Notes: generated by a model from the letters alone, not told the origin. A stretch of DNA of 46,838 bases from an uncultured Desulfovibrio sp. (GCF_949282365.1 NZ_CASDOY010000012.1:1-46838); one strand, 5' to 3'. Shown: positions 19,349 to 28,414, counted from the first letter of the stretch. Program-made: numbers and translations.

Positions 19349-20395
19349 TTATGGCTGGCGCTGGGCGCGGCGGTTCCTGAGATACTGGCGCACGGCGCGG
19401 TTGTGGTCGTTGAGGTTGGTGGAAAAGGCGTGGCGGCCGCCGTCGGTGATGGCCACGAAGTAGAGGAACTTGTGTTCCTCGGGGGCGATGGCCGCGGCCA
19501 GGGCGCTGGCGCCGAAGGAACAGATGGGGCCGGGCGGCAGTCCGGGACGCTGGTAGGTGTTGTAGATGTTGCCGGCGTCGTCCAGATGCGTGCGGCGCAG
19601 ATTGCCGTCAAAGCCGGGACCCAGGCCGTAGATGACCGTGGGATCGGCCTGGAGCAGCATGTTGATGCGCAGGCGGTTGGCGTAGACGCCGGCCACGCGC
19701 GGCCGCTCGTCGGCAAAGGCGGTCTCCTTCTCCACGATGGAGGCCAGGATGACCAGGCGGCGCAGCTCGGCGCGGGACGGCCGTTTGCCGCCGGGCCAGA
19801 GGGCGTCGCCCTTGCGCCAGAAATTGTCCACCATGCGGCCCGCCACGCTGCGGGCCTGGGCCCTGTCGGGCGTATCGGCCTTCTTGAGCAGATAGGTGTC
19901 GGGCATGAGGAAGCCTTCGGCCGTCTCGAAGGGGATGCCGTAGTGGCGCAGGAAGTCCGGGTCCGTGATGACGGCGCGGAAGTCCTCGAAGCGCACCAGC
20001 CCGGCCTCCTCCAGCAGCTTGCCGGTCTGCCACCAGGTCAGGCCCTCGGGCACGGTGACGCGGAAGAGCACCGGCCGGCCGTTGACCAGGGTATCCAGCA
20101 CCTGTTCGGGCAGCCAGCCCGTGTTGAGGGCGAAGCGCCCGGCCTGCAGGCGGCTGTCCCACTGCTTGTAGCGGGCCAGGAGCAGGAACTTGCGCGCGTC
20201 GGTGATGATCCCGCGCTCCTGCAGGCGGTCGGCCACGCGGCGCACGCTGGCGCCGGGCTCCACGTCGAAGAAGGCCTCCTGCCCGGGTGTGGCCGGGGGC
20301 GTCTTGAGGAAGGTCCAGGCCTCGTATCCCAGCCAGCCGGCGGCGGCCGCCGCCAGCAGGAAGAGGACAGCCAGGATGCGCAGTGCGGTCTTCAT
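19349..20395 (-). CDS. mltG: endolytic transglycosylase MltG
   Basis: 348 residues: one N-terminal membrane anchor (5-22), a LysM-like/YceG region, and the catalytic segment I-L-A-S-I-V-E222-K-E-T with the family Glu. L-Q-A-D-P-T-V-I-Y-G follows. It cuts nascent peptidoglycan strands at the inner membrane and so sets glycan length. The start overlaps the end of yqgF by 4 bases (ATGA type). Normal length for the family. Confidence 0.95.
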   Translation of the reverse strand: MKTALRILAVLFLLAAAAAGWLGYEAWTFLKTPPATPGQEAFFDVEPGASVRRVADRLQERGIITDARKFLLLARYKQWDSRLQAGRFALNTGWLPEQVLDTLVNGRPVLFRVTVPEGLTWWQTGKLLEEAGLVRFEDFRAVITDPDFLRHYGIPFETAEGFLMPDTYLLKKADTPDRAQARSVAGRMVDNFWRKGDALWPGGKRPSRAELRRLVILASIVEKETAFADERPRVAGVYANRLRINMLLQADPTVIYGLGPGFDGNLRRTHLDDAGNIYNTYQRPGLPPGPICSFGASALAAAIAPEEHKFLYFVAITDGGRHAFSTNLNDHNRAVRQYLRNRRAQRQP

Positions 20396-20829
20396 GCCGG
20401 TCTCCGCTGGTCGGGGCTGAGGGAAAGGAAGGACTCCAGGATGCGCACCGCGGCCTGCTGGTCCAGCACGGCCTTGCAGCGGCGGCCCGTGCGGCCGGCC
20501 TCGCGCAGTTCGCGTTCGGCGGCCTCGGAACTGAGCAGCTCGGACATGAAATAAAAGGGCAGGGGCACGCGGCGCTTGAGGCGTTCGGTGACGTTGCGCA
20601 CCTGCCGCGTGGTCATGCTTTCGCCGCCGTCGGCGAGCAGGGGCAGGCCCATGACCACGGCGTCGGGGCGCTCCTCAAGGATCCGCCCGGCCAGCGCCGC
20701 CAGGAACTCCTTGCGGTTGGCGTAGTCGGCCAGGCGGATGGTGGTCAGCGGATAGGCCATGATGCCTTCCGGGTCCGTGGCGGCCAGGCCCGTGCGGGCC
20801 AGGCCGTAGTCGATGCCGACCCACTTCAA
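20392..20829 (-). CDS. yqgF: YqgF/RuvX pre-16S rRNA nuclease
   Basis: 145 residues. RNase H-like fold with W-V-G-I-D-Y-G-L-A-R-T-G at the start, V-V-M-G-L-P-L and a C-terminal D-Q-Q-A-A helix. The family finishes the 5' end of 16S rRNA and was once called a Holliday junction resolvase. No ATG or GTG lies at a suitable point; TTG at 20829, 6 bases after the trpS stop, gives the family N-terminus. Translational coupling to trpS is likely. Confidence 0.85.
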   Translation of the reverse strand: MKWVGIDYGLARTGLAATDPEGIMAYPLTTIRLADYANRKEFLAALAGRILEERPDAVVMGLPLLADGGESMTTRQVRNVTERLKRRVPLPFYFMSELLSSEAAERELREAGRTGRRCKAVLDQQAAVRILESFLSLSPDQRRPA

Positions 20830-20834
20830 GGCGC

Positions 20835-21827
20835 TTACAGCCCCATCCTGGCGCGCACTTCGGCCAGCGTGACGGAGGCGAAGGCGCGGGCGCGTTCGTT
20901 GCCGGCGGCCAGGATCTCGGCCACGGCGCCGGGCCGGGCGGCCAGGGCGGCGCGGCGTTCCTGCAGGGGCGCCAGGAAGGCTTCCAGATTCTTGAGGAAG
21001 CGCTTCTTGCATTCCACGCAGCCGATGCCGGCGGCCGTACAGCCGCTGCGGATCTCGGCCTGTTCCTCGGGGCTGGCCAGCAGCACATGGTAGGGGAAGA
21101 GGTTGCAGACGTCCGGGTTGCCGGGGTCGCTCTTGCGCAGGCGGGCCGGGTCGGTGAACATGCCGCGCACCTTGGGTTCGATGTCGGCCATGGTGTCGCG
21201 CAGGAAGATGCCGTTGTTGTAGCTCTTGGACATCTTGCGGCCGTCAAGGCCGGGGCACTTGGCCGCCGGGGTGAGCATGGCCTGCGGTTCGGGGAAGAAA
21301 TCGCCGCCGTAGAGGTAGTTGAAGCGGCGGGCGATCTCGCGGGTCAGCTCCATGTGGGGCAGCTGGTCCTCCCCTACGGGCACGCCGTGGGGCCGGTACA
21401 TGAGGATGTCCGCGGCCATGAGCACGGGGTAGCAGAGGAAGCCCGCGTTGCCCAGGTCCTTGTTGGTGATCTGCTGCTGCTGTTCCTTGTAGGTGGGGTT
21501 GCGTTCCAGCCAGGAAACAGGCGTGATCATGGAGAGCAGCAGGCTCAGTTCGGCATGTTCCTTGACGGAGCTCTGGCGGAAGATGACGCACTTTTCGGGG
21601 TCCAGACCGGCGGCCACCCAGTCCTTGACCATTTCTTCCACGTTGGTGGCGATGTTGGAGGGATCGGCGTAATCGCTGGTCAGGGCGTGCCAGTCGGCCA
21701 CGAAGAAGTAGGCTTCCTCGCTGTTCTGGAGCTCAACCCAGTTCTTGAGGACGCCGAAATAGTGACCCAGATGGAGCGGCCCGGTGGGACGCATGCCCGA
21801 AACCGTACGCGGACGAACAGTGCTCAT
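20835..21827 (-). CDS. trpS: tryptophanyl-tRNA synthetase
   Basis: 330 residues, a class I synthetase of normal length. The HIGH-type motif is P-T-G-P-L-H-L-G-H-Y (14-23) and K-M-S-K-S is at 198-202. It charges tRNA-Trp. ATG 21827 has AAGGAAT upstream. It is followed by yqgF and mltG in what looks like one unit. Confidence 0.97.
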   Translation of the reverse strand: MSTVRPRTVSGMRPTGPLHLGHYFGVLKNWVELQNSEEAYFFVADWHALTSDYADPSNIATNVEEMVKDWVAAGLDPEKCVIFRQSSVKEHAELSLLLSMITPVSWLERNPTYKEQQQQITNKDLGNAGFLCYPVLMAADILMYRPHGVPVGEDQLPHMELTREIARRFNYLYGGDFFPEPQAMLTPAAKCPGLDGRKMSKSYNNGIFLRDTMADIEPKVRGMFTDPARLRKSDPGNPDVCNLFPYHVLLASPEEQAEIRSGCTAAGIGCVECKKRFLKNLEAFLAPLQERRAALAARPGAVAEILAAGNERARAFASVTLAEVRARMGL

Positions 21828-21855
21828 TGCAAGATTCCTTTAGAAGTTCCGTTAC

Positions 21856-22518
21856 TTACTTGATACCGACAAGCGAGAGCAGCAGGTCGCTGCCGCCGCC
21901 GATGAGAGGTCCGAGTATCCTGCCCAGCAGGCCCGTGGCCAGCAGGAGGATGAGGATGATGAAGCCGTAGCGCCCGGCGTCCATATAGGCCCAGGCGGCG
22001 CGCGGCGGCAGGAAATAGGCCACGATCTTGCTGCCGTCCAGCGGCGGGATGGGCAGCAGGTTGATCCAGGCCAGACAGAGGTTGATGTTGACCCCGGCCA
22101 CCAGCACCAGCAGGAAGTAGCGCGTGGTGTCCGATATCTCGTGCCCGGGCAGCAGGGCCACCACGCCCCCCAGGATCAGGGCGAAGAGCACGGCCAGCGC
22201 GAAGTTGGCCACAGGGCCGGCCAGGGCCACCCACATCATGTCGCGCGCCGGGTCGCGCAGGTTGCGCACATTGACCGGCACGGGCTTGGCCCAGCCGAAG
22301 ATGAAGCCCGTGCCCAGGCTGGTGAGCAGGAAGACCGCCGCGCCCAGCGGATCGAAGTGCGAAACGGGATTGAGCGTCAGGCGGCCCAGGAAACGGGCGG
22401 TCTGGTCGCCCCTGCGGGAGGCCATCCAGCCGTGGGCCACTTCGTGCAGGATGATGCCGAGCAGGGTGGGGATCAGGTAGACAGCGAAACGCTGCGCGTT
22501 GAATGCAAAATCGAACAT
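21856..22518 (-). CDS. site-2 protease-type M50 membrane metalloprotease
   Basis: 220 residues, five to six hydrophobic segments. The zinc motif H25-E26-V-A-H29 is in the first transmembrane region, and the third ligand is in N-L-L-P-I-P-P-L-D-G. This matches the rhomboid-unrelated SREBP/M50B family that cuts within membranes. Substrate unknown. I chose ATG 22518 because the domain starts at once; the Shine-Dalgarno is weak and an upstream frame to 22599 is non-conserved. It precedes trpS by 28 bases, an arrangement common in this group. Confidence 0.9.
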   Translation of the reverse strand: MFDFAFNAQRFAVYLIPTLLGIILHEVAHGWMASRRGDQTARFLGRLTLNPVSHFDPLGAAVFLLTSLGTGFIFGWAKPVPVNVRNLRDPARDMMWVALAGPVANFALAVLFALILGGVVALLPGHEISDTTRYFLLVLVAGVNINLCLAWINLLPIPPLDGSKIVAYFLPPRAAWAYMDAGRYGFIILILLLATGLLGRILGPLIGGGSDLLLSLVGIK

Positions 22519-22608
22519 CTGCCGCAAGTACCATGCAATGGGCCAAATGTCGATATGAGGGACGGGGCGGAGGGCTGCGCTTTCCCGGCCTCGTCCCATC
22601 CCGGATGC

Positions 22609-23010
22609 TCATTGCGCGCGGGACGTCCCGTCGCGGCGGGGCCGGGCGCTCCTGCTCCTGGTCAGGGCGTGGCTTTCGTCGATGAGCCGGTAAAGGGCCT
22701 CGTGCGTGATGCCTCCGTCCAGGATGACGGAGATCCAGTTCTTTTTGTTCATGTGGTAGGCGGGCAGGATGCCCGGCGTGCCGTCGATGAGCAGGTCCAG
22801 CACGCAGTCGGAGCGCAGGTTGATGATCTCCGCCTGTCCGTCCCCGTCCAGGCCCAGCCTGCTCCTGGGCACGTCCAGGATCAGGCCGTACCACTTCCGT
22901 CCCCGGCGATGGCGCAGCACCGCATAGCGGGGATACTGCGGCCAGGGATAGTCCGGCTCCGTGCAAAAGGCGGTCTTCACATGGGCAAAGATCTCTTCGC
23001 GGCTGATCAT
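22609..23010 (-). CDS. MmcQ/YjbR family protein
   Basis: 133 residues. The family pattern is seen in Y-P-W-P-Q-Y-P-R-Y-A-V-L-R-H, K-W-Y-G-L-I, and the N-K-K-N-W-I-S-V-I-L-D end with helical L-Y-R-L-I-D-E-S-H. These are small double-wing-like proteins often annotated as DNA-binding without proof. ATG 23010 follows GGGGAGGG. The last ~15 residues are Arg/Ser-rich. Confidence 0.85.
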   Translation of the reverse strand: MISREEIFAHVKTAFCTEPDYPWPQYPRYAVLRHRRGRKWYGLILDVPRSRLGLDGDGQAEIINLRSDCVLDLLIDGTPGILPAYHMNKKNWISVILDGGITHEALYRLIDESHALTRSRSARPRRDGTSRAQ

Positions 23011-23034
23011 GTTCCCTCCCCGTCAGGGACGGGT

Positions 23035-23286
23035 CTAGCCCACGCTGGCCACCTTGCGCACCAACAGTTCGTCATTGGGCCAGATCTGGCGGTCCGGGGT
23101 GAGCAGTTCGCCGTCGCGGGCCACCAGGGCGCATTCCTCGGCCAGACCCAGGGCCGTCAGCAGCTGGCGGGAGGTCTTGGGCCGGGGGATGGAGAGCCAG
23201 TGGTCTTCGGGCTGCAGGCGCACGGTGACGCGCGCGCCGCTGTATTCGGGTTTGACGCAGTGGATCTGGCGGGGAGTCTCGTTCAT
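23035..23286 (-). CDS. beta-grasp (ThiS/MoaD-like) small protein
   Basis: 83 residues. A C-terminal ubiquitin-like strand-helix-strand pattern: S-R-Q-L-L-T-A-L-G-L, C-A-L-V-A-R-D-G-E-L-L-T, W-P-N-D-E-L-L-V-R-K-V-A-S-V-G. The usual terminal Gly-Gly is replaced by V-G, so either it is processed or it is not a sulfur carrier. GAGGAAACGAGC precedes ATG 23286. It follows the gate-domain gene at a distance and sits 24 bases before the MmcQ gene. Bases 23287-23572 hold no gene I can support. Confidence 0.7.
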   Translation of the reverse strand: MNETPRQIHCVKPEYSGARVTVRLQPEDHWLSIPRPKTSRQLLTALGLAEECALVARDGELLTPDRQIWPNDELLVRKVASVG

Positions 23287-23572
23287 GCTCGTTTCCTCAT
23301 GTTTGGCCGGGCAGTGCGGCTGCCGGGGCTTCGGGGATAGCGGGGCGTTCGCCGTCAGGCATCCCCGCCCGGCGGACAGGGGCCGGCCTGCGGTCCCGGA
23401 TGGCGTCCGTGCGGGCACGACCGCCCTGCCTGCGGACAGGCCGTACGTTGCCCGTACACGCCCCGTCCCCGTCTGTCCCCCTGATGACGGTTTGGGACAG
23501 GGGAGGGGCGCGCGAGGGGGAGAAGGAGGACCGTTGCCCCAAAGTTTTCCCCGCCCTCCCGGCTGTTCCTTA

Positions 23573-24559
23573 CTAAAATGCGGCCCACCAGTACAGCAGG
23601 GTGACCACGGCCATGCTGGCGGCGCGCAGGCCCTGGTTGGCCAGGATCAGGCGCAGGGCCAGGGCCGGCCGGTAGAAACCGGCGTAGGCGGGCAGCTGGT
23701 GGCGGATGGCGCGCATGGGCGTGGACAGGATGTTGCCCACCATCAGGGCCAGCACCACGTCGCGGGGCTCAAGGCCGCCGGTCTGCAGCACGCTGCCCGC
23801 CGCGCCCAGGGCCGCGCCCAGCTCGGCGGCCAGGTGCAGGACGATGATGCCCACGGCCTGCGGCTTGAGGAAGGCCAGCCATCCCATATGGGCGGCCAGC
23901 CAGCTTTCGGCGGCGGCGAACAGGCCGTAGCGCTGCAACAGATACATGATGATGTAGACGGGCACCGTGAAGCAGACCAGCTTGGGCACCCGGCGGCGAA
24001 AGCGTTTCCAGGCCTTGCGGGCGGCGGCGCGCCAGCCGGTCTCCGTGTCCGTGGCGGCGGCGCAGGCCGCGCAGCCGGGCGGCGGCGGGGGCAGCAGGCG
24101 GCGGGAGACGACGATGGTCAGGCCGGTGCGGCCCACGGCGGCCAGCAGGGTCAGGCCCACATAGACCACGGCGGGCCAGCCCAGCACGGGCCAGGTGAGC
24201 AGGAAGATGGTGGGCGTATGCACCAGATAGGCCGGGAAGCTGTTGAAGAGGTTGGCCAGCATGAGTTCCCGGCCGTCGAGCTCGCCGTTCCGGTGGCTCT
24301 CGGAGAGCAGGCCGTTGGCGGCCGCCGGGGAGACGAAGGCCAGGGAGAAGGCCGCGCCCGCCACTTCGCGCAGGTGGGCGGCCCGGGCCAGGGGCGTGGC
24401 CAGGCGGGCCAGGTGGCGGGTCCAGCGCAGGGCTTCCAGCAGGTTGGCCAGCAGCAGGCCCGCGCACAGGCCCAGCAGCAGGCGCAGCAGGGGCCAGAGC
24501 AGGCCGTGCCGGAGCTGGGCCAGGGAAGACAGGAGATCAGGGGACAGGATGTCGCTCAT
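23573..24559 (-). CDS. nucleoside-recognition (Gate) domain membrane protein
   Basis: 328 residues with about eight hydrophobic segments and two Gate-type halves: F-N-S-F-P-A-Y-L-V-H-T in the first and M-V-G-N-I-L-S-T-P-M-R in the second. A cytoplasmic loop with C-A-A-C-A-A sits between them. Proteins of this kind (COG3366) resemble the spore maturation/FeoB gate and have unknown substrates. It starts 15 bases after rnhA and is probably co-transcribed. Confidence 0.8.
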   Translation of the reverse strand: MSDILSPDLLSSLAQLRHGLLWPLLRLLLGLCAGLLLANLLEALRWTRHLARLATPLARAAHLREVAGAAFSLAFVSPAAANGLLSESHRNGELDGRELMLANLFNSFPAYLVHTPTIFLLTWPVLGWPAVVYVGLTLLAAVGRTGLTIVVSRRLLPPPPPGCAACAAATDTETGWRAAARKAWKRFRRRVPKLVCFTVPVYIIMYLLQRYGLFAAAESWLAAHMGWLAFLKPQAVGIIVLHLAAELGAALGAAGSVLQTGGLEPRDVVLALMVGNILSTPMRAIRHQLPAYAGFYRPALALRLILANQGLRAASMAVVTLLYWWAAF

Positions 24560-24574
24560 GGGCGGGGCGCGGGA

Positions 24575-25054
24575 TCATGCCTGGGCGGCCGTGAAGCCCG
24601 TGTCCTCGGGCAGGTCGGGACCGGCGGCGAAGGCGCGGGCCAGTTCGTCGCAGCGTTCGTTTTCGCGGTGTCCGGCATGGCCGCGCAGCCAGTGGAAGCT
24701 GACCTGATGGGTGCGCAGCAGGGGCAGGAGCTGCTGCCAGAGGTCCACGTTGAGCACGGGCTTCCTGTCGCTCTTGACCCAGTTGCGCTTCTGCCAGCCG
24801 GCCAGCCAGCCTTTTTCCACCGCGTCGCAGACGTATTTGGAATCGGTGTAGAGGTCCACCCGGCAGGCTTCGCGCAGGGCGGAGAGGGCCGCGATGACGC
24901 CGCCCAGTTCCATGCGGTTGTTGGTGGTCAGGCGCGCGCCGCCCACCAGTTCGCGGCGGGCCGTGCTGCCCGCCAGGCAAAGGATGGCGGCCCAGCCGCC
25001 CCGGCCGGGATTGCCCAGGCAGGAGCCGTCGGTATAGATGATGACATGTTTCAT
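24575..25054 (-). CDS. rnhA: ribonuclease HI
   Basis: 159 residues. Catalytic residues D9 (Y-T-D-G-S), E49 (N-N-R-M-E-L), D71 (Y-T-D-S-K) and D136, plus H126 in the flexible G-H-A-G-H loop. It degrades RNA in RNA-DNA hybrids. ATG 25054 gives the standard N-terminus; the frame upstream to 25159 is low-complexity. Normal length. Confidence 0.95.
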   Translation of the reverse strand: MKHVIIYTDGSCLGNPGRGGWAAILCLAGSTARRELVGGARLTTNNRMELGGVIAALSALREACRVDLYTDSKYVCDAVEKGWLAGWQKRNWVKSDRKPVLNVDLWQQLLPLLRTHQVSFHWLRGHAGHRENERCDELARAFAAGPDLPEDTGFTAAQA

Positions 25055-25183
25055 GACCGCGCAGTGTAGGCAAGAAGCGGGCCGCTGGCAACGGGGCCCG
25101 GAGGCCCCGTGCGCGGAAGGGCATGACGCCGGGACCGGCGCGCCGGAGACGCCTGACACGGCAGGCCCCGGCAGGGAAGGGCC

Positions 25184-25684
25184 TCACTTCTCGAGGTTCT
25201 GCTTGAGGGTGGCCGTGAGCAGCCGTGCCAGTTCGAAGAACTCGAAGATGTTTTTCTTGCTGACGCCGCCGCACAGGGTATGGTCGAGTTCCATATTGAT
25301 GACCCTGGTGCCGTCGTCGAGCGTTTGCACATAATGCCGTGCGTAACGGTATTCCGTGTTCCACAGATTGACGTGATCCAGGGGGACATCGCTTTCGAAG
25401 CGTACGAAATACTGGAGCGAGTCGCGCTCGTCATTGAGCAGGAACAGGGCATTGATGCCGTCCAGGCGGATCTTCACGACATCGTCCACGGGTTCGGCCC
25501 GGCACGAGCTGTCCCACTGCTTGAGCAGGTCGCACAATTGCGGCACGGTCAGGCTGCTGTAAAGCGGCGCGGAGACCTGCCGTGGAGGGGACGGCTTTTT
25601 TGAGGCCAGGATATCATCCGCCTGTGCCGGAAAGGCGGCACACAGCAGCAAGGAGAAGACGGCAAGGACGAGCAGTTTTTTCAT
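25184..25684 (-). CDS. secreted YbjN-domain protein
   Basis: 166 residues. Signal peptide M-K-K-L-L-V-L-A-V-F-S-L-L-L-C-A-A ending at A-Q-A-D. The mature part has the YbjN alpha/beta pattern: a W-N-T-E-Y-R-Y segment, then G-T-R-V-I-N-M-E-L-D and G-G-V-S-K-K-N-I at the end. YbjN-type proteins are linked to stress and motility in enterics; the function here is unknown. GGAGGAAAC precedes ATG 25684. Expected location is the periplasm. Confidence 0.8.
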   Translation of the reverse strand: MKKLLVLAVFSLLLCAAFPAQADDILASKKPSPPRQVSAPLYSSLTVPQLCDLLKQWDSSCRAEPVDDVVKIRLDGINALFLLNDERDSLQYFVRFESDVPLDHVNLWNTEYRYARHYVQTLDDGTRVINMELDHTLCGGVSKKNIFEFFELARLLTATLKQNLEK

Positions 25685-25879
25685 GTTTCCTCCGCGGTAT
25701 CCGTGTGCCTGCAGGCACCTGTCCACGATACAGGGCCGGGACGATCCCGGCAAGGCGGGGCTCCTGCCGTGCGGACGGGCCTGTCCGTCGTATCGTTCTC
25801 CATGCTGGACTTTGAAAAACCTTTGGGCTATGCTTTTCTACCAAAATTCAATGGGGGCATTCCCCCCGTGGAGGAAACC

Positions 25880-25987
25880 ATGGCTCACAAGAAGATCGAG
25901 CGTAAGAAGGAACTGGACCGCCGCCGTCATCGTCGCGCTGAACGTCTGAAGCAGCGCGTGCGCGAAGCCAAGGCCGCCAAGGCCTAG
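25880..25987 (+). CDS. small basic protein, 35 aa
   Basis: 35 residues, about half Lys or Arg, with a strong GAGGAAACC ribosome binding site and its own upstream AT-rich region. It starts M-A-H-K-K-I-E-R-K and is predicted to be one long helix. It resembles short ribosome-associated or nucleic-acid-binding peptides, but I know no named family. It is short enough to be missed by routine annotation. Confidence 0.7.
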   Translation: MAHKKIERKKELDRRRHRRAERLKQRVREAKAAKA

Positions 25988-26095
25988 TCCCCGCGGACAG
26001 TCCATGCCGGTTCCCTGCGGGGAGCCGCGAATTTCAGCTAACGGCCGATGGCCCCGGGCAAAGGGGCTGTCGTGGCCGTTCTTGGCGTTATTGCT

Positions 26096-26437
26096 ATGCC
26101 CATTTACGAATACAAGTGTCCCAACTGTCAGAAAGTCTTTGAAGAATGGACCCATGTGACCGACATGCACGCCCAGGAGCCCTGTCCCGAGTGCGGCACG
26201 TCCTCGCCGCGGGTCATGTCGCACACGTCCTTCGTGCTCAAGGGCGGCGGCTGGTATGTCAGCGATTACGGCTACCGCAAGGGCATCAAGGACGAGAACA
26301 GCACGTCCGCCCCTTCCTCTCCCGCCTCCGCGCCGGCGAAGGCCTCCCCGTCCGGCGGCGATGCCGGCAGCTCTTCCGGTAGCACGTCAGGCGGCACGGG
26401 CTCTTCCGCCGCTTCTTCGTCGACCCCTTCCGCGTGA
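26096..26437 (+). CDS. FmdB-type zinc ribbon protein
   Basis: 113 residues. The zinc ribbon M-P-I-Y-E-Y-K-C8-P-N-C11 ... C30-P-E-C33-G is diagnostic. The last ~45 residues are Ser/Ala/Gly/Pro low-complexity. These proteins are annotated as FmdB regulators on weak grounds. ATG 26096 gives the family start; the ORF start at 26048 is upstream of it. It precedes purB by 8 bases. Confidence 0.9.
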   Translation: MPIYEYKCPNCQKVFEEWTHVTDMHAQEPCPECGTSSPRVMSHTSFVLKGGGWYVSDYGYRKGIKDENSTSAPSSPASAPAKASPSGGDAGSSSGSTSGGTGSSAASSSTPSA

Positions 26438-26445
26438 GGTAGTTT

Positions 26446-27741
26446 ATGATCGACCGCTACACCCGGCCCGCCATGGGCCGCATCTGGACCCTGGAGAACC
26501 GCTACCGCGCCTGGCTGGCGGTGGAGGTGGCCGTGTGCGAGGCCTGGGCCGAACTGGGACGCATCCCCGCCGAGGCCGTGAAGACCATCCGCGAGAAAGC
26601 CGACATCGACGTGGAACGCATCCTCGAGATCGAGCAGACCACCCGTCATGACGTCATCGCCTTCCTGACCTCCCTGGAAGAGAAGGTGGGCCCCGACGCC
26701 CGCTACATCCATCTGGGCTGCACCTCCTCCGACATCGTGGACACCGCCAACGGCTATCTGTTCGTGCAGGCCGGCAAGCTCATCGTGGAAGACATCGAGA
26801 AGGTGCTGGCCTCCCTCGAGGCCCTGGCCCGCAAGCACAAGGGCGTGCTCTGCATGGGCCGCACCCACGGCATCCACGCCGAGCCCACCAGCTTCGGCCT
26901 CAAGATGACCGGCTTCCATGCCGAGTTCCAGCGCCATCTGGAGCGCGTCAAGGCCGGTATCGAGAGCGTGCGCGTGGGCAAGATCTCCGGCGCCGTGGGC
27001 ACCTACGCCTTCCTTTCGCCCGAGCTGGAGGAAAAGGCCCTGGCCCGTCTGGGCCTGGCCGTGGACCCGCATTCCACCCAGATCGTGCAGCGCGACCGCT
27101 ACGCCCATTTCTTCACCTCCCTGGCCATCCTGGCCGGCGGCATCGAGCGCCTGTGCGTGGAACTGCGCCACCTGCAGCGCACCGAGGTGCTGGAAGTGGA
27201 AGAAGGCTTCGCCAAGGGCCAGAAGGGCTCCTCGGCCATGCCGCACAAGAAGAACCCCATCTCGGCCGAGAACATGGCCGGCCTTTCCCGCCTGATCCGC
27301 AGCAACGCCGTGGCCGCCATGGAGAACCAGGCCCTCTGGCACGAGCGCGACATCAGCCACTCCTCCGTGGAGCGCGTCATCATGCCCGACTCCACCATCC
27401 TGGCCGACTATGTGCTCAACCGCCTTTGCCGCCTGCTGGACGGTCTGGTGGTCAAGCCCGAGCGCATGAAGGAAAACATGGAACGCTCCTACGGCCTGTA
27501 CTTCTCCCAGCGCGTGCTGACGGCCCTCATCGCCACCGGCCTGCCGCGCCAGAAGGCCTATGAGGCCGTGCAGCGTCTGGCCATGCAGAGCTGGGAGACC
27601 CGCAAGCCCTTCCCCGAACTGGTGAAGTCCGATGCCGACATGCATGAGCGCCTGGGCGACGCCCGGCTGGCCGAACTTTTCGATCCCACCTACTATCTCA
27701 AATACGAAGACGTCATCTACAAGCGCGTCTTCGGCAACTAG
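26446..27741 (+). CDS. purB: adenylosuccinate lyase
   Basis: 431 residues. Fumarase/aspartase superfamily signature G-S-S-A-M-P-H-K-K-N-P (about 263-273), with T-R-H-D-V and G-R-T-H-G-I-H active-site segments upstream. It acts twice in purine synthesis, on SAICAR and adenylosuccinate. GAGGTAGTTT precedes ATG 26446. It is followed after 9 bases by pyrE. Confidence 0.97.
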   Translation: MIDRYTRPAMGRIWTLENRYRAWLAVEVAVCEAWAELGRIPAEAVKTIREKADIDVERILEIEQTTRHDVIAFLTSLEEKVGPDARYIHLGCTSSDIVDTANGYLFVQAGKLIVEDIEKVLASLEALARKHKGVLCMGRTHGIHAEPTSFGLKMTGFHAEFQRHLERVKAGIESVRVGKISGAVGTYAFLSPELEEKALARLGLAVDPHSTQIVQRDRYAHFFTSLAILAGGIERLCVELRHLQRTEVLEVEEGFAKGQKGSSAMPHKKNPISAENMAGLSRLIRSNAVAAMENQALWHERDISHSSVERVIMPDSTILADYVLNRLCRLLDGLVVKPERMKENMERSYGLYFSQRVLTALIATGLPRQKAYEAVQRLAMQSWETRKPFPELVKSDADMHERLGDARLAELFDPTYYLKYEDVIYKRVFGN

Positions 27742-27750
27742 GAGGCTCCC

Positions 27751-28323
27751 GTGCAGCAGTCCATTCTGGAGATCAAGCGTCGTCTTGCCCGCCTGCTGGT
27801 GGAAAAGTCCTACCGCGAAGGCGACTTCGTCCTGGCTTCCGGCCGCCGTAGCGACTATTACTTCGATTGCCGCGTGACCGCCCTCCATGCCGAAGGCTCC
27901 TGGCTCATCGGCACCCTGTTCAACGACCTGCTCAAGGACGTGCCCGTGGTGGGCGTGGGCGGCATGACCATGGGCGCGGACCCGCTGGTATCGGCCACCA
28001 CCGCCATCTCGCACGAAGCGGGCCGCCCGCTCAACGGCCTGCTGGTGCGCAAGGAGGCCAAGGACCACGGCACCGGCCAGTTCGTGGAAGGTCTGGGCAA
28101 TTTCAAGCCCGGCGACAAGGTGGCCATGCTGGAAGACGTGGTGACCACCGGCGGTTCCCTGCTCAAGGCCTGCGACCGCGTGCGCGCCGCCGGTCTGGAG
28201 ATCGTGGCCGTCTGCTGCATCCTGGACCGCGAGGAAGGCGGCCGCGAGAAGCTGCAGGAAGCCGGTTACGAACTGCACTCCCTCTTCACCCGCAAGGAAC
28301 TGGTGGAAATGGCCAAAGCCTAG
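27751..28323 (+). CDS. pyrE: orotate phosphoribosyltransferase
   Basis: 190 residues from GTG 27751, with GGAGGCTCCC upstream. The PRPP loop M-L-E-D-V-V-T-T-G-G-S-L-L (126-138) and K-E-A-K-D-H-G of the flexible loop (101-107) identify it. It makes OMP from orotate and PRPP. Pairing with purB makes a small nucleotide-synthesis unit that ends at the terminator 28415-28442. Confidence 0.96.
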   Translation: MQQSILEIKRRLARLLVEKSYREGDFVLASGRRSDYYFDCRVTALHAEGSWLIGTLFNDLLKDVPVVGVGGMTMGADPLVSATTAISHEAGRPLNGLLVRKEAKDHGTGQFVEGLGNFKPGDKVAMLEDVVTTGGSLLKACDRVRAAGLEIVAVCCILDREEGGREKLQEAGYELHSLFTRKELVEMAKA

Positions 28324-28414
28324 TCCGGCGGCCTGACAGCGCGACCGGCCTGCTCCCGGCACGGCCGGATGAAGGTTGTCCCGTCAGCAGACGTCGCGGG
28401 GGACCGTGAATGAC

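Noticed and set aside
23054..25069. A 671-codon plus-strand frame opposite the gate-domain and rnhA genes
   Set aside because: Gly/Gln/Ala repeats typical of GC-rich antisense frames; the minus-strand genes have clear motifs.
26272..28362. A 696-codon minus-strand frame across purB and pyrE
   Set aside because: Antisense shadow of two well-identified enzymes; low-complexity translation.
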